Under the pieces are notes generated by a model. The model saw only the letters and a program-made list of their open reading frames with translations. It searched no databases and was not told the DNA's origin. The translations under genes were made by a program, and so were the position numbers. DNA of 29,995 nucleotides from Conidiobolus incongruus B7586 (lineage: Eukaryota; Entomophthoromycota; Entomophthoromycetes; Entomophthorales; Conidiobolaceae), in the NCBI GenBank assembly GCA_000697335.1, contig JNEM01014749.1:1-29995 (forward strand), in the 5' to 3' direction. Below are positions 22,444 through 29,995 of this stretch, piece by piece (positions within the stretch are counted from its first letter, which is position 1; each line of letters begins with the position of its first letter).

Positions 22444-23571
22444 TTATAAGAGACCAGAGATAGAAAGCTCAGACATCCTTTGTAAAGAAGCATTAATTTC
22501 ATTATCCAAACCCTCTTCATTGTAAGTATTCTGTTGAAGTGAGTATAGCTTATTATATGACCTTTCACTGAATTGGATTTGAGTTTTAACAAGTGCTTCA
22601 AAGCAGGGATCTAACAACTGCACTCTGGATTCAATCAACTTTGGAATTTCTGTGACCAATTGACGATTTAGACTCTCATAAATATCCTTAGTTTCTTGAG
22701 CCAAAGCTTCGGCCTTTTGTTGAAGAATTGGATCAGCATTGGGCTTACTAGCCATTTTCGCAGCTTTGGAGCGCGCAGCATCGTAATCCAGTACCTTTTT
22801 GTGACGACGTTTAATGGCATCGTTAATATCAGGGAAGCAAGCTACAACTCTACCTACAGGTTCTAAAATAGTTTCTTTAATAGTATCTTGCTATTAAAAA
22901 ATTATTAGTAAATATAAATTAATAAATAATAAAAGAATGTTACAGTTTCGGAATGTACTTCATCTTTAATTTCGGTACAAATTTCAACATAACGACTGGC
23001 AACTGGAGTTAATTCTGATTCAGGACCTGCAAATTGACTTAAAATTTCAGCTGTACGAAGTTGAGCAGTACTTAAAGCTAAAATGAAAATAAAATTATTA
23101 AAATAAATAAATTATTTTACAATTTTATATACCTGTCAAAGCCTCTAAATAACCTCTAGTTTCATTGTGAATACGTTCCATTTTAGATTCTAAACTAAGT
23201 TTTTTAAAAAAACAGTTGATATATAATATTTTATAATAAAATATTAAAAATTATTACTTTTTAAATCTAATTTCTTCTTCATCAAATTCTTTATCAACCT
23301 AATAGTATTTAAAGTTAAAATATGTTTCAATATTATATATATTAGTATTAAAAAAATTCCAAATTACAGTTTTTTCAATAGCACCAGCCTTTTGCATAAG
23401 CTAAAAATATAATAATTAAATAAAAAAAATTAAACAATAACAATTCATAAAAGTACCGTAGTACCAGCTCTGTTAACAGTTTTGACAAATCCCGACCTTA
23501 ATAAAATAATAATTATATTAATATAAATTAATTAAATATTTTCAAATTTTTATTAATAATTACCAACTCAT
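22444..23571 (-). CDS. RVS161: N-BAR protein, RVS161/HOB3 (amphiphysin-like)
   Basis: Seven exons on the minus strand: 23564-23571, 23457-23496, 23368-23400, 23258-23298, 23133-23194, 22944-23077 and 22444-22890. The six introns are 53-69 bp, with GT/AG ends and donors GTAATT, GTACTT, GTAATT, GTAATA, GTATAT and GTAACA. All joins keep frame and give 254 aa (yeast Rvs161: 265). The start MSWSGFVKTVNRAGTT is the family's amphipathic N-helix. IEKTVDKEFDEEE, YLEALTALSTAQ, EIKDEV and KKVLDYDAARSK follow, the last a hallmark of this group. There is no SH3 domain, which separates it from Rvs167. Rvs161/Hob3 pairs with Rvs167-type partners to bend membranes in endocytosis and, in fission yeast, to act at the division site. 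The first exon is only 8 nt (ATGAGTTG), so the Trp3 codon is split. An internal Met (22755) opens a frame through the last exon but is not the start. Confidence 0.92.
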
Positions 23572-24720
23572 GATATTTTAATAATATTATTATTTTTATA
23601 TTTGAAAAACAGATAATTTAATATTTCAAAGTCCATTAAACTTGAACTAAATAAATTAGGTTGGTTTGAATTGTTTATGGGTTTTGTTTATTGTTTTGAG
23701 GTTAAATCAATTTTCATAATTTAAGGCAAATTAAATCATAATTTAATTTATAGAGAGAAATTTCAGTTGATTTTTATAATATGAATTCACTATTAATAAA
23801 GTATGATGTATCAAGTATTTATAATATTAATATTAAATAATATTTAATCATAATACTTTAATAAATCATTTGTATAATATAATATAATACTTGTAAAATA
23901 TTCATCACCAGTAGAGTTAATAAACAGTGCTGCAATTACAAATTTGAAAATAATCTTGAAATATTTTGATTTAAAAAATTGATTTTTGAGAAAATGGTAG
24001 AGTATATTTAAAAAATTATTTCTTTTCTTTTAGATATCATAAATATACTTTAAAATATTTACTACGAATATTTTTAAATGTTATATACTATAATTGCAGT
24101 AATCAACTTATACTTTTCAATATAAAAATTATATATATATAGCAATTGTATTTATTGAAATATAAAATCAATTCATAAACTCCATTGTTATGAATAAAAG
24201 AATAATATATCATAAGTATTAGTAAGCATAATCAATTAATTTTTTCAACATTTTTCAATATTTTTAACAAAAAACCCAAACCAAAAATTCAATTGTAGTA
24301 CTTCCTAAAAAGAAGTAATTAATAGAAATTCGTGATATTAAATTGAAAATAATGTAGTGTGACTTTTAAAATCGATATTTTAAATTAAAGTCAATCCAAA
24401 ATAGAAATAATATTTAAATAATATATTGACTCTTTAGAAATATATCTATATATATATTTTTATATATTTAATTTCAATTTTTTGAATTTTGTTTAATATT
24501 CATTTATAATTTGATTAAAAAATTTAATTTGGTTAAATTTTTTAATCAAATATATATGCGAAGTAAAATGTAAATATTTAATAAAATATATTTTAAAATA
24601 TTAAAAAAGACTATGAATTTTAATAAAGGAGTTCAAAAATAGGGTATTTATAATAGGTTTTTAAATTATAAATTTAATGCATTGGAATGATTTATCATAT
24701 AAAATCATTTTAATAACACT
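23572..24720. other. Upstream AT-rich spacer of RVS161
   Basis: About 1.1 kb of AT-rich DNA with TA runs near 24131-24141 and 24440-24470. The first part must hold the RVS161 promoter. No frame or motif is supported. Confidence 0.5.
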
Positions 24721-24824
24721 CATCTGATACGGATAATATTAGCATGGCTTGGGAAAGGCTTGTCAAGATTAGTTCATATAGATGAGGGAGATTTGGTGGC
24801 TTCCAGGCAGTTGTTAGGGAGATA

Positions 24825-25030
24825 GGGGTTTATTGATTTAAATGAAATAGCTTGGAGCACCCAGATCGAGCTCGTCTGTTTGTAGATAACTCTTATTCCG
24901 GAATTTATACTGAGTAAATTGGGTAAGATGGTTTATGAGATTCTCTGGTGACTTGCATCATCATTTAATTAAAAGATAGAAAGTAGGTAGCTGATATGCG
25001 AGGGAGGAACGATCTTTATATTAAGTTGAT
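24825..25030 (+). repeat. GC-richer dispersed repeat, copy 2
   Basis: This is the partner of 9375-9600, aligned by the shared anchors at 24827-24876 and 25001-25019. It lies in a block of raised GC running from about 24720 to 25070, so the whole element may be about 350 bp. No frame, poly(A) tail or inverted ends are clear. Confidence 0.4.
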
Positions 25031-25070
25031 TCGAGTATACTTGGTAAAATGGGAGTCACTTGACTCGTAA

Positions 25071-25701
25071 CAATATAACAAACTAATATTTTTTAAATTA
25101 ATTATATACATTTGGCATAGAGTGATAAAATCATTAAAGTTACTTTTCATCACAATTTGATATTAGATGTCAATGAGTATCTTATATCTTTGTTGAATTT
25201 AAACTAGAAAAATTGTAGTAATTTTTCAATTCATTTTGATAACCAAGTAAATTAATATATGCGATAATAAAAATAAAAATACTAAATTTATTTTTAAAAA
25301 TAAATAATGAAATTTTAATATTCAAATGATAAGGTGAATATTATTCTTTAGTTCATAATTATTTAAATTGTGACAATTGATTTGTTGTCAAAAAGAAGGT
25401 TTTATAGAATATTGAAAATTAATTACTAATTGATGGAAATAAATTATGTTTTCATAATATTTACATATATTATACTATCCAAGAATTATTTTACCAAAAA
25501 TTCCAACTTTTAATCATTGGAATAATGATAATTTAAATGTAGAATTACTATTTCCAGATTGATATACTAAATGAAAATGATTTCTTATCAGCAATTAAGA
25601 TTAAATAGTAAATTGAAAATTGATATATTTATTTAACAGCTATAAACTGTATATACCTAAGCTAATTAGAGTAATGAAAAGAGTAAATGGTGGATATAAA
25701 A
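25071..25701. other. AT-rich 3' flank of the CsbD-like gene
   Basis: 630 bp of AT-rich DNA without a supported frame; the CsbD-like gene ends at its right edge. Confidence 0.5.
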
Positions 25702-26982
25702 CTAATGCTTGGTCTGCTTTTCAACATTGGCCAAGTGAATCTTTTGCTCTCCCACAGACTTGTTGAATGTTCCCTTCTCCATCATTTCCTCGTTCTTAAA
25801 TGTTTTGCCAATGCCTTCTTCAATAGATCCCTTCATCTTGTCCATGTAGCCACCGACTTTGCTGGGCTTGACATCAGCATCGTGGAGGTCATGAGATGGA
25901 TGTAATCCAGGGTGAGGAACGGGTCCAGATTGAGTGTTGTTATGAGTTCCACCAGAGGTGATGTCAGCTGGTTTAGAAGTAGTGTGGTGGTGAGTGGCTG
26001 TTCCTGAATGAGTGTTGCCGCCAGTATCTAAAGTTGATCCTGCACCTGTGACATTAGAGCCAGCTGATCCTGCACCAGCAACAGCTGGTTTGGATGTAGT
26101 CTGGTGAGTAGTTAATCCAGACTGAGTATTATCAAGGGTTTCAAGAGGTGTAACGTCAGTAGGCTTATTTTGATTGCCTGTAGTAGTATCAGTGACATTA
26201 GAATTATTCAATCTTTCACCAGCAACTGTAGGTTTGTAACTGGAGGTTGTAGAGGTGGTGTTAGGGTTGTCATGTACATTCTTATCATGCTGAGAAATTT
26301 CATGATGTTTAGAATGTCCAAGATTGCCGTGATCTTTTTTTTGATCATGAAGATGGGTATGGGCACGGTCACCGGCAATTGTCTCTTGGTGTACAGGAAC
26401 TCTACCCGCTTCCAATCCATAAATTTCATCACTTACAGGATTACTGTCACCAGTTGGGACAGTTGAATGGCCTTGGTTGTGATCTTTATGATCGTGGAGA
26501 TGTGTGTGACTGTGTTGGCCAGGATGAGTTTCTGTTTGAGTAGGTACTCGTCCCTCCATTGATGCATAAATTGCATTTTTAGCAGAGGTATTGTCATGAC
26601 CGGCATTGGTAGTTGAGGTTTCAAGAGGAATTTGTGATGGACCTTTAGGTAAAACTCCAGAATGTTCGTTGGTCAAAGGATGCTGATTGACACCAGGAGC
26701 TGCTTTGGAGGTATTTGAAGCAGTATTAGAGTGGATATTACTGCCAGTGTTGGTAGAAGTCATAGATGGTTCATTTAAATTGAGGTTAGAAGTCTGATTA
26801 GATAAGGTGTTGTAATCAGATGTAGCATTATTTGAGCTATTGTAAGTGGAAGTAGGATTGTTGGTTTCAGTGTTACCGGCAGAATGATAAGAGGCACCGT
26901 GGGTACCAATAGGATTATTACCATGGCGGTTTCGATCATTGTTTTGATCGTGACCAAAAGTATTAGTATTAGAGTGAATCAT
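25702..26982 (-). CDS. CsbD-like stress protein with long His/Thr/Asn-rich N-terminal part
   Basis: One exon of 426 aa from the ATG at 26982 (the frame opens 12 bases earlier with TTG). The C-terminal part (about 376-418) reads VGGYMDKMKGSIEEGIGKTF, then NEEMMEKGTFNKSVGEQK: the CsbD pattern D-K-x-K-G-x-x-x-E-x-x-G-K, then a second E-K-G...G repeat. CsbD proteins are small stress proteins in bacteria; fungal relatives include Ustilago Hmp1, which binds cruciform DNA. The first 370 residues are low-complexity. They hold two copies of a motif, IYASMEGRVPTQTE and IYGLEAGRVPVHQE (about 139-152 and 187-200), each followed by HTHLHD and more His/Asp. Further repeats of the type TSKPAVAG/TSKPADIT lie at about 296-342. 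There is no signal peptide. The His-rich repeats could bind metal; this is inference. Confidence 0.75.
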   Translation of the reverse strand: MIHSNTNTFGHDQNNDRNRHGNNPIGTHGASYHSAGNTETNNPTSTYNSSNNATSDYNTLSNQTSNLNLNEPSMTSTNTGSNIHSNTASNTSKAAPGVNQHPLTNEHSGVLPKGPSQIPLETSTTNAGHDNTSAKNAIYASMEGRVPTQTETHPGQHSHTHLHDHKDHNQGHSTVPTGDSNPVSDEIYGLEAGRVPVHQETIAGDRAHTHLHDQKKDHGNLGHSKHHEISQHDKNVHDNPNTTSTTSSYKPTVAGERLNNSNVTDTTTGNQNKPTDVTPLETLDNTQSGLTTHQTTSKPAVAGAGSAGSNVTGAGSTLDTGGNTHSGTATHHHTTSKPADITSGGTHNNTQSGPVPHPGLHPSHDLHDADVKPSKVGGYMDKMKGSIEEGIGKTFKNEEMMEKGTFNKSVGEQKIHLANVEKQTKH

Positions 26983-27043
26983 TTTAAATACCAATATTTA
27001 CAATGTTGTCAATTATTTGAAAATAATAGATACTACTGAATGG

Positions 27044-27078
27044 CTTATATACCAAAGATAATAAAGTGAATGACATCA
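27044..27078 (-). promoter_or_regulatory. TATA box and CRE-like site of the CsbD-like gene
   Basis: On the minus strand TATATAAG (27044-27051) lies about 65 bases before the ATG. About 20 bases further up is TGACATCA (27071-27078, plus-strand reading) in a near-palindrome with GATGACA, like ATF/CREB-type bZIP sites. A TGACTAA (AP-1/Yap-like) lies near 27110. bZIP control would suit a stress gene; it is not proven. Confidence 0.4.
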
Positions 27079-27089
27079 TGATGACAGAA

Positions 27090-27650
27090 ACATGAAGTAC
27101 GCTTTAGGATGACTAAAGGTTAGATTATTTGGATTAAATTAATCAAAATACTGTTTTTATGACATATTATTGCATTTACTTCATATTTTGTCATTTTTCT
27201 AAGAAAAAATATAATTTAATTTTCTCACTCCAAATATTCATTGTTTGTAATTTAACAATTTCTATATATGGAAATATTTTTATCTTCAGTTTTTCAAAAT
27301 TCATTAATAAGACATATAATAATAATATCTAAATTTTAATTTGAAAATAAACAATATCAAACATCAATAGCGATATTATTGTAAATAGAACAAGAATCTT
27401 TTCAAATTTTTTATCAATTTTGTTTAATTGGTCAGGTAATTTTATTGTTCTTCGGAATATAAGGATATTATTGTATAATCATTTTTTGCTAAGTACATTA
27501 AAACAGCTTATTGTGAGTAATCAATACAATATACTATTAGCACCTATATTTATTTGACTTACATCATCAATTAATTCATGAGAATCAGATGATAGTTATT
27601 TGTTGATAAAATGAAATTTTGGTTTCAAATATTAGTAGTGAATAAATTTA
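27090..27650. other. AT-rich spacer
   Basis: 560 bp upstream of the CsbD-like gene, AT-rich. No gene is seen. Confidence 0.5.
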
Positions 27651-27654
27651 TGTT

Positions 27655-28195
27655 TAAAAATATCGTATTTTGGATATCATAAATTTTCAAATCTGTCGAC
27701 TTGGCAACTCATTGAATCATCTCAGACTGGCGAGAACCACTCGCTAAAACTGGCTGACGGGGAGGATAGAGAACCATGCCCTCTATGTGGTCAACAATGT
27801 AAGTCCCATTATAATGAATATACTTGTGACCTCGTAGGTACCAATAAAAGAGCATAGACTGTCATCAACGCCAAAAATGTTGGTTGGATGCTCGGCCAAG
27901 ACTCGATTCTCCAGCTGCAGTTCAATCCTAAATTCCAATAATTAATTTCTAGTTAATTTTCGATTTTATTACCTAACTCGGCTGATATAAAATGAGGCTA
28001 ACTTATCACCATTGACTCCCGTACAGTGATATATTCCGCAAATTTGAGCATCATGCTCACTACCCAGCTAATCATGTATGCACCTCAGGCTGTCGTTTGC
28101 CTTGGACGTCCTTTCTGCCCCAGAGATCAGTGAGCTAACCACTTTGCCCTTCACCAGTATTGCCTAGCGAGTGGCAATATTTTATAAACGTTAAA
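27655..28195 (+). mobile_element. GC-richer island, probable decayed retroelement debris
   Basis: GC rises to about 45% here, from about 20% on either side. On the plus strand a frame of roughly 70 codons ends in a part with CPLCGQQCKSHYNEYTC, a C-x2-C-x6-H-x5-C arrangement like the zinc-binding tail found after the reverse transcriptase/RNase H of fungal LINEs. Similar peptide-like sequence continues to about 27940. The minus strand at about 28000-28080 reads GVNGDKLASFYISRVR, faintly like an RNase H end; the two hints lie on opposite strands, so at least one is chance or the element is rearranged. It is broken and old. A LINE is most likely, but the family is not certain. Confidence 0.35.
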
Positions 28196-29004
28196 CTACA
28201 CAATATATTTTACTCAATCACAGCTATCCTCCAACATTCAAGAGTAATACTATAAAATTATAACACATCTCTAAAATTTAGTGTTTTTAATTAAATTGCT
28301 CTGGTTTGCTTGGTATTAATTTAGTAGTTATTTCTATTTGAGGTTATTTTTAATTAGAATTTTTGTTGGGTAAAATATAAATATTTCATAACTCCATCAT
28401 AACTGTTAATGTATAACAAAAAATAATCATCTATTTTATATAAAATTTGGAAATTTAATGCTGAGCGGAATTAAGTTTTTTTTTAAAAAAAGCGACATTA
28501 TTCATAAATTTTAAATTTACTAGTTTAAAAAGAGAGGAATGTCAAATTTTTTAATTTCTCATTTTACAATCATATTATTAACTTTGAAAAACTAATAATA
28601 TATAAAGTATATAAGTGAATTAATTCTCAAGCTATATATATTTATTTATAATTATTTGATCTAAACATTTTTATTGGTAAATTTTAAGTTAAAATTAGAT
28701 AGTAACTATTAAAAGATTTTGATTTTAATATTATTAGAATTAAACTAAAAACCCTTTAAAACCAATTAAGATTTGTGAACAGTTTATAAAATTAATATTG
28801 TATTTAAAATAGTAATATAATATTAAATCTATAAATTCAAAGCTAGAAGGGATATTATTTTTAATTTATTATTAACAAAAATATTTTTTTATGATTTTTC
28901 TATCAATAGTAAAATAAAAAATATTAATTAAAAGGCATTTTTGTATTTTAATTAAAGAATTACTTAAGTCATTTAATTTTAAATTAGTAAATATATTATA
29001 TATA
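28196..29004. other. AT-rich spacer
   Basis: About 800 bases of AT-rich DNA. No frame, RNA gene or repeat edge was recognised, though the right repeat may start inside it. Confidence 0.5.
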
Positions 29005-29520
29005 TCAGAATTTAATATAGATTAATTAATAGAAATATAAAATAAATATTTTTCAATTTAACAAAAGCTTAAATAGAATTAAAATAAATATGGCTAAATA
29101 AATCTCATTCAATTATAATTAAAGAAGAAATCTTTGATATTTTTTTATATTTAATCAAGCTTAAATTCTTTTATATAATCCTTTATTAAAAAAACTATTA
29201 AATTTAATAATTTTTTATATTGATTTTAATAAACAAATACTTAATTTAAGCTAATATTAATTATAATAATAAGTTGGGATAATATATAATATTTATGTTT
29301 GATTTTAAAAATAAATTAATTAATAATAAATTTTATATTGTTATTTTAAATAAAATAATATTTAATTAATATTTTTATTTTAATTAAAAATATCTGATAT
29401 TATATTATAATTAAATTATATATTATATTAAAATTATAAAAGATCCTTTATATAAATAGATAAACTAAATAAAAAAAAATATTATAATTAATATACTTAT
29501 TAGATATATATTTATATATA
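29005..29520 (+). repeat. AT-rich dispersed repeat, right copy
   Basis: This is the partner of 1-520 in direct orientation, about 29 kb away; the anchors are given there. Similarity weakens after 29520, where about 200-280 bases with a few G/C-bearing patches (29550-29770) seem to be extra. It then resembles the left copy again near 29945-29985 (against about 670-712). A 64-codon frame at 29577-29771 is AT-driven and not called a gene. Confidence 0.6.
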
Positions 29521-29995
29521 TAATAAAATTATATTGTTTATAATTCTATAGGTTTTAGGATGGTATAAAGTTATATTTGAGTTATTATTATTGGAAACCA
29601 TTTTTTCTGATTAAAAAAAAGATTATATTAGATTTGATTTTCAAATATAATGCCCAAAATAATATCAAGCTAAGACATAGTTTTTTTATTATCAAAAAAA
29701 CAATATATATTTATATTGTGAAAAATACAATTAAAATACTAGTTATAACTAATCAAAGCCTTATTTATTAACAAAAATATGACTTTTTTTCTGATATATA
29801 TATATTAATATAATTAAAATCTTTTAAGGAATTGAAAAACATATTTATAAAAAATAATTATTATAAAAAAATTATTTAATTTTAATTTTAAATAAATCAA
29901 TAAATTTTTATTTATCAAAAACCTATTATGTATATAATAAAAAATAACTAATAATAAAAAAATATAGAAGTTTTATTTTATATTAATTTTTAAAA

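Noticed and set aside
22444-22755. Separate 103-aa protein starting MASKPNADP
   Set aside because: The frame continues upstream through the DYDAARSK hallmark of Rvs161; it is the last part of that gene.
24131-24141. TA dinucleotide run as a possible regulatory element
   Set aside because: Such runs are common throughout the AT-rich spacers here.
26170-26957. Several frames antisense to, or out of frame with, the CsbD-like gene
   Set aside because: They are shadows of a repetitive, GC-richer coding region; none has a motif.
28090-28160. tRNA-like A-box string (TTAGCTCACTGATC, minus strand)
   Set aside because: No matching B box or cloverleaf could be formed around it.

Overview
The window looks like nuclear DNA from an AT-rich, early-diverging fungus. 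Markers for a fungus are a KRE2/KTR-type mannosyltransferase (GT15), an N-BAR protein of the Rvs161/Hob3 type, a Rax1-like RGS membrane protein and a CsbD/Hmp1-like stress protein. Genes are broken by very short introns (49-69 bp, one of 114 bp) with GTAA/GTAT-type donors. Coding parts are far richer in GC than the spacers. An Entomophthoromycotina (Conidiobolus-like) source fits, but that is an inference from gene style, not a match.

Layout. 1-2079 is very AT-rich and holds possible last exons of an unrecognised gene (1321-1633). 2080-5695 is a compact cluster on alternating strands: Rax1-like (+), a small SOSS-B-like OB-fold protein in four exons (-), a DMAC1/DUF4536 mitochondrial membrane protein (+) and a GT15 mannosyltransferase (-). 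After a 2.3-kb spacer come an SLC35G-like EamA transporter (-, 7951-9026), an M14 carboxypeptidase homologue that has lost its zinc and catalytic residues and carries one frameshift (+, 10644-11758), and a BTB/POZ protein (-, 12302-13398). A 6.7-kb gene-poor stretch follows (13399-20080). Then come a CDK9/Bur1-like kinase in one long exon (+, 20081-21922) and a seven-exon RVS161/HOB3 gene (-, 22444-23571). The last gene is a His/Thr/Asn-rich CsbD-like protein (-, 25702-26982). The final 3 kb is AT-rich with a GC-richer island of probable retroelement debris.

Working together: several genes bear on the cell surface and polarity (Rax1-like, Rvs161, GT15). The others cover transcription (CDK), genome maintenance (OB-fold), mitochondria (DMAC1-like) and stress (CsbD). 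There is no operon logic: neighbours alternate in strand and share short convergent or divergent spacers.

Most notable: (1) two colinear copies of a >85% AT repeat at the two ends of the window; (2) a second, GC-richer repeat pair at about 9.37-9.60 and 24.81-25.03 kb; (3) the dead carboxypeptidase; (4) two genes whose start codon sits alone in a 7- or 8-nt first exon; (5) a kinase whose PSTAIRE-type helix has lost its conserved arginine. No tRNA, rRNA, CRISPR or intact mobile element was found.
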